64,000 nucleotides of DNA. Source: Saccharomyces mikatae IFO 1815 (lineage: Eukaryota > Ascomycota > Saccharomycetes > Saccharomycetales > Saccharomycetaceae). Positions 18,573-27,008 of this stretch are shown one piece after another (the first letter of the stretch is position 1; every line of letters starts with the position of its first letter). The notes under the pieces were generated by a model that did no database searches, was not told the origin of the DNA, and saw only the letters and a list, made by a program, of their open reading frames with translations. The position numbers and the translations under genes are program-made. The stretch lies in NCBI RefSeq assembly GCF_947241705.1, contig NC_079268.1, positions 186,001 through 250,000 on the forward strand. The letters run 5' to 3'.

Positions 18573-18722
18573 TTATTAACTTGTGTTTTAAGCCATTGTT
18601 GAAACAATATACCACACGTTAGCAGTGACCACTATGTTCTAAATGAAACATTAAAATTTACTTAAAAGGTTAAGCGCTGACCGCATCTGAGACGAACTTA
18701 GACACTCTACTCAAAGCAGCAT

Positions 18723-19103
18723 TGTTGATAATTAATTGTTCAGTAAGTTGTAATAATTAATAATGAGTCGTTCCTTCTTAATTTATATAAGAGTGGTATA
18801 TATAACACACGCTGGTTGGTTATATTAAACCCAATAGTTCAGACATAATTCGGACATTGATGTTAAGATTTGGATGATAACTCATCTTCTTATATACTAA
18901 GTCCTGGTCAATTAATAGGTCTTTATCTTATTGGTGCAGGAAATTCTATGATTAGAATTTGCCTACTCCAATATAATTGGTATCATCATAAGAATGTTTG
19001 TATTCATTTACCCAACATTATTAATATCATGTTAAAGAATGTTCGTCATCAACTACTCCAATTTACATGAATAAATTTATAGTAGTAATCAATTGTTCCA
19101 ACA
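18723..19103 (-). mobile_element. Solo LTR, Ty1-copia-like family (copy C)
   Basis: 381 bp in inverted orientation relative to copies A and B. The left boundary is TGTTGATAATTAATTG (complement of the 3' end) and the right boundary GTTCCAACA (complement of the 5' end). It is very close to copy B throughout the central part. The flanking pentamers (AGCAT, AGTAA) do not match, so no target duplication remains. No internal coding region. Confidence 0.8.
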
Positions 19104-19339
19104 AGTAATAATAACCAGCATATATAAATAGTATTTTAGGAACCTACATTACAGAAGGAGTACATAAAGATAGAACAACAAGTAAGTTTAGATCAGAAGT
19201 TCCCCTAATACTTGGATAGGAAGTTCGCTACGTGACCTTTTGAACAACAATGTATTAAATTCTATCCAACTCTTATCCTTTTCTAGGCGATAGTAAAGTG
19301 TTTGTGATGATGGTTGGCAGTAATGCTTATAGTTAGTTG
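19104..19339. other. Spacer between LTR copy C and delta
   Basis: 236 bp without a recognisable gene. It shares only the short string GCTACGTGAC with the spacer near 12180; this may be chance or a trace of an older repeat. Confidence 0.35.
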
Positions 19340-19639
19340 TGTTGGAATGAAAATAAACTATTGTCTATCAAATAGTAGTCATACTACTAGTATATTATCA
19401 TATACGTTGTTAGAAGATGACGTAAGTTGTGATAAGCTGTCATCAAAGTTGAAGGAAGCTGAAATGCAAGGATTGATAATGTAATAGGATAATGACTGAC
19501 AACATACAAAATGGCAATAAAAGCATATACAGAATTATGTGGAATTACGAGTTCCATCTATGGGATTCCTATATCCTCGAGGAGACCTTCTAGTATATTC
19601 TATATATCAGCAACTATCTCAAAATTCACCCATTTCTCA
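19340..19639 (+). mobile_element. Solo delta LTR (Ty1/Ty2 type), about 300 bp
   Basis: Begins TGTTGGAATGAAAATAAACT and ends TTCACCCATTTCTCA, the Ty1/Ty2 LTR end. Central matches include AGTATATTATCATATACG and AAGGATTGATAATGTAATAG. It is somewhat shorter than the ~334 bp consensus. A second delta piece follows with no gap. Confidence 0.87.
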
Positions 19640-19904
19640 GTGTTAGATGATAAAATAAGTTTTGAGATGTTGTCATCGATTCTAATGAAATCTGAAACGC
19701 AAGGATTGTTAACAAAACGAAGAGAATGAATAACAATGTATAAAACAAGGGAATAAATAAACATATTTTTATGTAGAATTATGGATTCCCTTTGGCAAAT
19801 TCCTATATCCTCAAGAAGGAGTTCTAATATACTCTGTATACAAAACAATATTGCTTTTATTAACAATGCAATCTCAAGAATGAGCCCAAAATTCACCCTC
19901 ATCA
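19640..19904 (+). mobile_element. Partial, older delta LTR
   Basis: Starts inside the LTR (GTGTTAGATGAT), lacks the first part of a delta, and continues with CTGAAACGCAAGGATTG, TTCCTATATCCTC and AAAATTCACCCTCATCA. More diverged than its neighbour, so probably older. Its left edge coincides with the end of the preceding delta. Confidence 0.75.
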
Positions 19905-20319
19905 CACCTTTAACAGAAACGGAATCCTGAAATCTATCAGAAGATTACTGAACTCCATATGACAAAGATTCCTTCTCTTTAACTGTATATAATGATACAG
20001 CTACATAGGCAGTTGAAGAAGTCTGAATATCTTTGCAGCTTCAAATGACGTTGCAAGATGTTTCTGAAAGTTCTCTTGAACGGACCGTCCCCCAATGATA
20101 TAAAACTAACGAGGTTCCTATCATCAACTTTCGATTAAAAAAATTGCAAAAAAAAAAGTGTAAAGTCTATCTAGTAGGGTTTTTTAAGTATATGCAATGT
20201 TTCTATCGGCATGTGATTCACCTATGCCCTCTAAAAGAACTTAAAAGTACGATATGTTCACGTTTTAAGTTTTTGTGCTATTCTTCTCCTTATTCCCTTT
20301 CTTTCTATCTCTATTGCTC
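19905..20319. other. Spacer between LTR cluster and YMD8
   Basis: AT-rich, ending in the 3' flank of YMD8. No repeat or RNA gene recognised. A 100-codon plus-strand frame at 20144-20446 runs into YMD8 antisense and looks like chance. Confidence 0.45.
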
Positions 20320-21654
20320 TCAGACCTGCTGGGATGAACGACTAGCATTTTGTGCAATAATATCAAGCTCGTACTCTTGGTTTGTTGAATCAACGATAAT
20401 AGAGTATGGTGCGCTTTTTTTACTCACTAATTGCTCGAAGTCTTGAAATCCCTTTGCCTCGTTACTGCGATCTTGAGTCGAAACTGACTGATATCGTTGT
20501 AATAAATCTTGCTTATATCTGAAATAATTATAATAGCAAACATCTGCCATGATGATGAGCATGCCTACCCAATTGTAAAAACCGCTTAACCTTTCAGAAA
20601 GAATAATCATACCGAATATGACTGTCAGTACTTCCTTTACGATACCGGCGATAGATACCGTCAAAACGGGTGTTTGTTCCAGGATGCTAAATTCACAAAT
20701 TGTCATCAAAAAAACCGCAAATCCAGGCAAAATTAATAGAAAAAGACCCTTTATAATAGAGAGAATAGTGGGGTGTGTACCGTCACTGCCCTGTTCTATA
20801 TTAAGCCTAAATAGGCTGGAATTGAAAATGCCAGGAAACGGTTTTTCAACAAGTAGTGAGGTAAGCAATAGCGTAGCCCCCATTATAGGAGCCAACTGGT
20901 AGATCGTATGAATCGGATGAGGCTTAGATTCTCTGCATTTTTTTAGCATCTTGCTATTAGCAAGTTTAACAACAGGTTCATCGTCAATATTATCCTCATT
21001 TTCAGTAAAAAAAGTATCCTCCGATTCTGCGACTGCTACTACGTCTTTAGTATGAATTGGATTGTTTGTCAGCACCAATTGAGTATAAACCCATCTTAAT
21101 CCAGAAAGACAACTGCTTGCCAAGACGAGGAAGCTACCAAAAATAACCAAGGCTCTGTCATTTTCTGTACTGTTGGGATCACTTGGTTTAAGGACCATCA
21201 ATGCTACACCACCGAACATAATTATTACTAAAAGGGCCAACTTCCAATGGAACTTCTCCAACTTGAAAATACACCCGAACAAAAGAACAAATGCTATACT
21301 GGACGATTTTATAATCGTATAGATTGTCAAGGGAACATATTTGAAGGAAACATTACTGAAACCAATATCACCTGCAGAAGCGACTGCTGTAGGAAGTAGG
21401 AATTTGAAGAAAAAACCCCAATTGAAAGCTTTTTCCTTTCTGAAGACTGGTTTATGTCTAAGCTTAATGTATAAGCCAGATAATAACCATAAAGTACCCT
21501 GATGGAACGTCGTTACTAGCACCGGATATCCAATACCCAGCCCATCCTTCGGATCGAACATCCATCTATTGTATACTGAGAGTGCTATTGAACAGAAATA
21601 CCATCCAAATAGAAATGCCAAAAAGAGACTTCTATTCATATCAAAATATGACAC
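20320..21654 (-). CDS. YMD8: Ymd8, putative nucleotide-sugar/triose-phosphate-type transporter
   Basis: 444 aa against 442 in S. cerevisiae. The sequence is a multi-spanning membrane protein of the TPT/nucleotide-sugar transporter group (drug/metabolite superfamily), with about ten hydrophobic helices. The opening is SLFLAFLFGWYFCSIALSVY, where the motif NRWMF before the first loop is typical of TPT proteins. An acidic hydrophilic insert (about residues 205-230) separates the two halves, and the final ~60 residues are hydrophilic. Ymd8 is placed in COPI vesicles and the Golgi in S. cerevisiae; its substrate is unknown. Confidence 0.92.
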   Translation of the reverse strand: MSYFDMNRSLFLAFLFGWYFCSIALSVYNRWMFDPKDGLGIGYPVLVTTFHQGTLWLLSGLYIKLRHKPVFRKEKAFNWGFFFKFLLPTAVASAGDIGFSNVSFKYVPLTIYTIIKSSSIAFVLLFGCIFKLEKFHWKLALLVIIMFGGVALMVLKPSDPNSTENDRALVIFGSFLVLASSCLSGLRWVYTQLVLTNNPIHTKDVVAVAESEDTFFTENEDNIDDEPVVKLANSKMLKKCRESKPHPIHTIYQLAPIMGATLLLTSLLVEKPFPGIFNSSLFRLNIEQGSDGTHPTILSIIKGLFLLILPGFAVFLMTICEFSILEQTPVLTVSIAGIVKEVLTVIFGMIILSERLSGFYNWVGMLIIMADVCYYNYFRYKQDLLQRYQSVSTQDRSNEAKGFQDFEQLVSKKSAPYSIIVDSTNQEYELDIIAQNASRSSQQV

Positions 21655-21924
21655 GAAAAACGAAGGTAAAAAACGCTCGTTATGGTAGCTTCAACAAACT
21701 AGAAGCACAAATAAAGTAATTACACGTAAACCCAGGCAGCAAATAGTTCAAAATATTGCAACAGCACGTCAACTTTTCACGATGCCACTATATATGCGAC
21801 TCAATTATAGGCCATCTCCTTTTCTTGCTCGACAAGAAAATCGGTGTGATCTGTTTTGCGCTTTATTTTTTGGCGTCTCGTCGTGGATGACCGTAATAAA
21901 TATTATGACAAGCAAACATATATA

Positions 21925-22938
21925 TTAAGTTTTCTTTTTTGGTTGTAATGGGACAAATGAACCGAGTGTTAACGAGGGAATGCTGGCAATACCGGGCTCA
22001 CTGGAAATTTGTTGACTGACATGTGCGGGGGCTTGGTCAATCCCATCATAATCGCTGCGTTCGGTGTCAGTAGCTGAAGATTCGCATACTCTGGATTCCG
22101 CATGTTGGTCACTTGTACTCTCTTGCTTTGATTGCGTAGTATGTCCATCGTTGAAGGTTATGTTCTCGTCCGGAGACTGGCTGAGGTTTCCCTCCGTGTC
22201 TTCGTCAATTTCGTCCTGGACTTCCGTAGACTTATCGGTCTTGTTTTTTGAACTTGATTTAGTACCAGAGTGGCCCCAAAATCCAAAAAAACTCTTCCTT
22301 TTCGATTTGTGCTTCTTTGCTTGATCACCATCTGATTTCTTTTTTGATTTTGGCAATTCCTTGGCGACGAATTTCTGAAGAGGGTCTACTTTGAAATCAG
22401 AGTTAGCCCATGAAGAAAGTTTATTGGTATCAGTTTCATTTGGCTCATTTTTTTCTAGTCTTTCTTTAACTTCCCAACTTTTGCCATTGGGCTTTATGCA
22501 CCTATCAATCTCTGCAGAAGCCCTATCAAACAATTGACTGGTAGTGGTAATCTTGGGCTTATTATTTTCTCTGCGGGTGGAGACCGGCTGCAGAGTTGTA
22601 TTGACAGATTTTTGTCTAGAAATAGGCGCTGCATTATGACTCCAGGAAAATAAAACTGGCCCATCCAACTGTAAAACGCCAGAATTCATGGTTATGGTTT
22701 TCTCCTCATCGGTCCAGTCTCTTTGTATTTGTCGACATTTCACATCAAGTTTGGTAGTACTTAGCTTAGTACCCACCTGCATAGATGAATGGAACAAACA
22801 GCTCATTAACCGCCTACCATTCGCCACCTCATCTAACAATGCATATAACGACACATCTTCATTTCTTGCTTGGTCGGAGTCATTTTGTGGCACGTCTTCT
22901 TTACCCAACAACTGGTCAATTATTTTATTCTCGTCCAT
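21925..22938 (-). CDS. YML037C-like protein of unknown function
   Basis: 337 aa (S. cerevisiae YML037C is about 340). I recognise position and sequence, but no function is established; a link to clathrin-coated vesicles has been reported from localisation. The N-terminal ~120 residues look ordered, and one segment (NSGVLQLDGPVLFSWSHNAA) stands out as hydrophobic. The rest is low complexity, rich in Lys, Ser, Asp and Glu. A basic block (KSKKKSDGDQAKKHKSKRK, about residues 195-215) is followed by FFGFWGH and then a long acidic Ser/Thr-rich tail. There is no signal peptide or membrane helix. Confidence 0.85.
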   Translation of the reverse strand: MDENKIIDQLLGKEDVPQNDSDQARNEDVSLYALLDEVANGRRLMSCLFHSSMQVGTKLSTTKLDVKCRQIQRDWTDEEKTITMNSGVLQLDGPVLFSWSHNAAPISRQKSVNTTLQPVSTRRENNKPKITTTSQLFDRASAEIDRCIKPNGKSWEVKERLEKNEPNETDTNKLSSWANSDFKVDPLQKFVAKELPKSKKKSDGDQAKKHKSKRKSFFGFWGHSGTKSSSKNKTDKSTEVQDEIDEDTEGNLSQSPDENITFNDGHTTQSKQESTSDQHAESRVCESSATDTERSDYDGIDQAPAHVSQQISSEPGIASIPSLTLGSFVPLQPKKKT

Positions 22939-23162
22939 GAGTTCTCGTCGGTAAAACTAGCTAGATTCTGATTAACCCTTTCTCTCTAAATGATGTTTGT
23001 CATAATTTGTTGGCTATTCACTTAATTAGATTCAATATTTCAAATATGATTCTCGCGCGAAAATTTCAATCACTAACCAAAATATACATTAACTATCTCT
23101 ATCGGCCAACATATTTGGCTGTACAACCAAATTTACTTTATAGGCCCCCCTGTACAATCATC

Positions 23163-23804
23163 ATGATAGTATCCACCATACCACAATTTCCTGATACAAA
23201 ATTTTCACTAGTTTTGTTTGAACAGGTACAAAATGCTAAGGAGATACGTACTAGAATGAGCGAATTATCCACATCCTTTGCTTTTATCGATCCCAGATTA
23301 ATATGTTCAGAGGAGCAAATGTATTCTGCAGTTTACAAGACTTTGGTAGAAGTAAATTATAACAAGATGAGAACAAGAAACTTGAATTCAGAATGTGTAT
23401 TATGTCTTTCACCCACTTCCAATATTAGTGATGCCTTCCAAAAATTTGGAATTAAAGACGATTCATCACAGTTAATCTGCCTAAAGTTTCATACTGAGAC
23501 TGATAGGCTGAATAAGCAGCAATTGTCTACGGTTCTATCTTCTATTGTTAAGGGGATAGAAATCGAATTTACTGATGATAATTTGTCCAAATTTTATGAC
23601 GAATCGCTTATAAGAAAGGTATGTTTGAAAGTAAAAATGATAGGCAACAGCCATACCAATAACATATAATACTAACTTTATTTTTCCTTCTTTTTTTGAG
23701 GGGTTTCTTTATAGATCTATAAACTAAGCGATGATTTCAAGCCTCGAGACGTAAATGGTCTCTCAAGAGCTTTGGTAGACGCCATCCAATTAAGAGGTAT
23801 ATAG
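23163..23804 (+). CDS. CGI121: Cgi121, KEOPS/EKC complex subunit (spliced)
   Basis: Two exons, 23163-23618 and 23715-23804, encode 181 aa, exactly the S. cerevisiae length. The exon 1 frame continues past the splice site to a stop at 23669, but only the spliced form gives the conserved C-terminus (YKLSDDFKPRDVNGLSRAL). Cgi121 binds the kinase Bud32 and tRNA in the KEOPS complex, which makes t6A on tRNAs and affects telomere capping. The start is the ATG giving MIVSTIPQFPDTKF; the frame is open further upstream, but that stretch is unlike the family. Confidence 0.95.
23619..23714 (+). other. CGI121 intron (96 nt)
   Basis: GTATGT at 23619, TACTAAC branch site at 23670-23676, and acceptor TATAG ending at 23714. 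The intron lies between codons (phase 0). Confidence 0.95.
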
Positions 23805-23931
23805 GTGAGGTACCTAACTGCAAACTTTATAAAAGATTTTTTATTTACTTCTGATTAATGTAATATGCTTTCTTCAAACACGATGTTATGAGCTGCTAGA
23901 AGTTACCTTATATACAAATGTCTGGAAGCCA

Positions 23932-26364
23932 TCACTCTTCTTCAACGGTTCTGACAAAATTGGCAAAATGATTTACCAATTCCAGTTCGGTTGATAGTGT
24001 ATCGTATCTGTAGTTGATCCTGATGTCAGGAACATTTGTTCTGACTACATCGTTACCTTCAACACCACTTTTGTCGAAATCTTTCCCTATCCAATGTTTT
24101 TTGATTTGTGCTTCCCATCCACTTTGCAACACGGAGTTTCTTGCCAATTCACACATATCTACGTTGGACAGTTTATAAATCTGCGCTGCAACTGAATATT
24201 CTTCAATCAATGGTTCTCTAGTGTAAGAGAATTGTAACGGATCATCGGTAGATAAAGACACATTCAAACCTCTTTTGAAATATCTTGGGAATGGATTTTT
24301 ATCATAGGTCAGAAACAACGCATTATTAGATAGTGGTGACATTGCTATACCAACTTGATCTAAATAATATAAGTATTGAACAAATGGCACCTTCCTCAAT
24401 AAAATACCGTGCGATATACCATGCGCCAATAGATATGCTGAAACCAGATGTTCAGGATCACCGGCTTCACCACAATGTGGTCTCAAAACCAAAGTGTTAA
24501 ACCCTCTCTTAGCTCTCCATTGATTCAAAGATGCAACATTTGAATACAGGTAATACAAGTAGTAGGAATACGGAGGATTTTGTGGGGCTTCCCAAAGCGA
24601 TGGTTTGGGGTACTTCCTATGAAAACGACGATCAACCTTAGATTCATCATCGACAGAATCAAACCCAATCACTCTTTGTAAGAATATGTGTAATTTCGGA
24701 TGAGATTGCGGGTTCTTAGTCACTTCAAATAGCGGTTGAAACAGATTCTTACAAATATCTTGAAAGCTTTGAACGATGCCCGTTTTTTTGTAAATATCGT
24801 ATAATCTAGGAATTTGAATTAACCAACGAACATTATGGGAAATAACTTTGTTATCAATGACCCAGCTAGCTAATTTGTCCCATTCATCAAGTGACCTACC
24901 ATAAACAGAGATCCTGTATTCACAATTTTGGTATTTCGAATTCTCTAAATCAAATATGACTTGTTTAGTAATGTCAGCCAAGTAGGTACCTTTAATATAG
25001 TTGTTTGTCTTTAAAAAAATTTCTCTAAGACGCGATTCTCCAATTGGATTATATTTTAAGTTGAACTTGTCAAATCTATGGAATGTATCCTTATGTGCAT
25101 GCATATCTAAAGTGTCAATGGATAAATCATAGCCGGTTAAATGCAAAGAACGGAACACTTCGTCTAAGGTTAAGAGTTTTCCGTCTCTGAAGATAACCTT
25201 TTCATCTTTGGAATGTCTCAATTTGTGTTTAATAAAACGTAGTAAATGTTTTTGGTTCATACAGGCAGAATGGTGAACGTGAGTATCCACTTTTCTAACA
25301 TTATAGAAATCCCTGTGTGGGTTTCTTTTAGAAACGCTAGTTTCTTGATATTCGTTCAAAAGATAGTACAGATTCCAGCGTGCCTCCAAGTATTGTAATC
25401 TTCTATAAGCAAACGATTTGGCAGGACCGTCTGATGATATCGAGATCATTTTTTCCAAATCCAGATAGTAGTCACGCAGGGTAGGAATTTGTGCAATCAA
25501 CTCATCTGTCTTACCTGGTCTGTGAACAACGTATGAATCATCGGAATTGATGGTAAAATCCCAGTCTGAATCTTCACCAGGAATTTCACACTTTGTGAAA
25601 TCGAAAACGTCCGCATCCGGCTTGTTAGTCACGGGCACGACGGTCTTAGTATCTGAATTGTATGAGGGTTTAGGTGGAGGAGGATAGACTACCCAGCTTG
25701 GCTTATTTTTCGGGTTTTGCTCGTCGTTTTGCACAGATGAGGTCTGGTACTTTGTTCTTAAATCTCTACACTCCGCCACTTTGGAATACAAGTCAATCAG
25801 CTCGGAAGAAGGGTCATCAAGAAACTGCTGCGAAGCGTCATCAGCAAGCATTCCCATTTTATATGAAGCGGAGTTGCGTGCCTCCTTATTCACTGCTGGA
25901 GTCCCAGAAAACGACTTGAGTGTCTCTGGCAAAATGTGCTGAGCACTAGCAGATAAGGTCCTTGGTTTACACCCAGAATTATGAGATACATGGTCTGTGG
26001 AATCATGGCCCTTACCCATTCCTGCTATATTCGAAGAACTACAGTTGGTCGAATGCGATGGCTGTTCCAAAATGGCAGAATGAGAACCATGCTCATCTAG
26101 GGCCCACTGTTTTGTGCCATTCTCCAGCAATTGCTGATTCTCATGATATGAGAAATTGGCATTCCGAGAATCTGCAGCTAAACTTTCGTGTGAATCTTGC
26201 TGTTCCAAAGGGGGGGTCTCATCACCCATTACGATACCAGCTTGTTCATCTGCAATCTTTCTTTGATCGATGTCTATGACTAGTCCAGAGCCGTCTGGTT
26301 CATCGTGCGAAGGAGCGGGTTCTAAAGAAAGGTCATTGAGCCTCTGTGTAGCTTGATTATCCAT
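23932..26364 (-). CDS. AMD1: Amd1, AMP deaminase
   Basis: 810 aa, the same as S. cerevisiae. It converts AMP to IMP plus ammonia in the cytosol and so balances adenine and guanine nucleotides; APT1 in this window feeds the same AMP pool. Metal- and substrate-binding motifs of the adenosine/AMP deaminase family are present: HVHHSAC near residue 360, RPHCGEAGD, and SLSTDDPLQFSYTREPLIEEY near residue 700. The first ~200 residues are variable and probably disordered, as in the family. The start at 26364 gives MDNQATQRLNDLSLEP, matching the known start. Confidence 0.97.
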   Translation of the reverse strand: MDNQATQRLNDLSLEPAPSHDEPDGSGLVIDIDQRKIADEQAGIVMGDETPPLEQQDSHESLAADSRNANFSYHENQQLLENGTKQWALDEHGSHSAILEQPSHSTNCSSSNIAGMGKGHDSTDHVSHNSGCKPRTLSASAQHILPETLKSFSGTPAVNKEARNSASYKMGMLADDASQQFLDDPSSELIDLYSKVAECRDLRTKYQTSSVQNDEQNPKNKPSWVVYPPPPKPSYNSDTKTVVPVTNKPDADVFDFTKCEIPGEDSDWDFTINSDDSYVVHRPGKTDELIAQIPTLRDYYLDLEKMISISSDGPAKSFAYRRLQYLEARWNLYYLLNEYQETSVSKRNPHRDFYNVRKVDTHVHHSACMNQKHLLRFIKHKLRHSKDEKVIFRDGKLLTLDEVFRSLHLTGYDLSIDTLDMHAHKDTFHRFDKFNLKYNPIGESRLREIFLKTNNYIKGTYLADITKQVIFDLENSKYQNCEYRISVYGRSLDEWDKLASWVIDNKVISHNVRWLIQIPRLYDIYKKTGIVQSFQDICKNLFQPLFEVTKNPQSHPKLHIFLQRVIGFDSVDDESKVDRRFHRKYPKPSLWEAPQNPPYSYYLYYLYSNVASLNQWRAKRGFNTLVLRPHCGEAGDPEHLVSAYLLAHGISHGILLRKVPFVQYLYYLDQVGIAMSPLSNNALFLTYDKNPFPRYFKRGLNVSLSTDDPLQFSYTREPLIEEYSVAAQIYKLSNVDMCELARNSVLQSGWEAQIKKHWIGKDFDKSGVEGNDVVRTNVPDIRINYRYDTLSTELELVNHFANFVRTVEEE

Positions 26365-27008
26365 AGTATATTATTCCTGCGAGAATGCTCCCTTTTTTAT
26401 GTTTATACCAGTCTAACGTACTAGCTATCCAATTGAGCTTTTCCAAATCAAAAACAGGTTAACAGGAAAAATAAAATAAATTCCTCTTAATATTCGAAGA
26501 TTGATTAATGTATGTCAACTACTGTATTGGTTTTACGGGCGGAGAAAGGAGAAAGTTCGTTAACATGAGCATTTTTTGGATTTTTTTAGTTATATGCATA
26601 TATCCTTTAAATCTAGTGCTGCTAGTACTCCTTTCTCATCGCCAGGCGCATAAAAAAGGAAAGAAAAAGAAAAGAGAACACACTAAAACCCTAAAACTAT
26701 TTTTAGGGCGTATCAACTTATGTTAGGACTTTAATTGATCACCCTAAATGGAGATCTAGGGTTTAAATAGTATTTACGATTACCCTTTTGGGAAACCCCC
26801 TTTGTTTTTGTTTTTGTTTTTGTTTCAATTTGTGGTGGGTTAATCTGGACATCGATCTACTTGTAAAGCTGTCAATATGCTATGTAGAAATACATTAAAG
26901 AGAAGTGGTCGTCAGAAGTATCTATTAGTAAAGTAAAACCTCATAGTGTGAACGTGGAGCCATAATAGAGTACAATATAATTAGTAGCAGTACACAGTTA
27001 GTGCCGCG
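26365..27008. other. AMD1-SRC1 divergent promoter region
   Basis: 644 bp containing a cluster of CCCTAA/TTAGGG motifs at 26687-26763, a T-rich tract (26805-26825) and an exact origin-type 11-mer at 26395-26405. A 72-codon frame at 26508-26726 is low-complexity and probably not a gene. Confidence 0.5.
26687..26763. promoter_or_regulatory. Tbf1-type ARCCCTAA motif cluster upstream of SRC1
   Basis: AACCCTAA at 26687-26694 is an exact ARCCCTAA site. TTAGGG (26703-26708), ACCCTAA (26741-26747) and TAGGGTT (26757-26763) are partial matches. The first two form an inverted repeat (CCCTAAAACTATTTTTAGGG). Tbf1 binds this motif in subtelomeres and at selected promoters. Confidence 0.55.
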
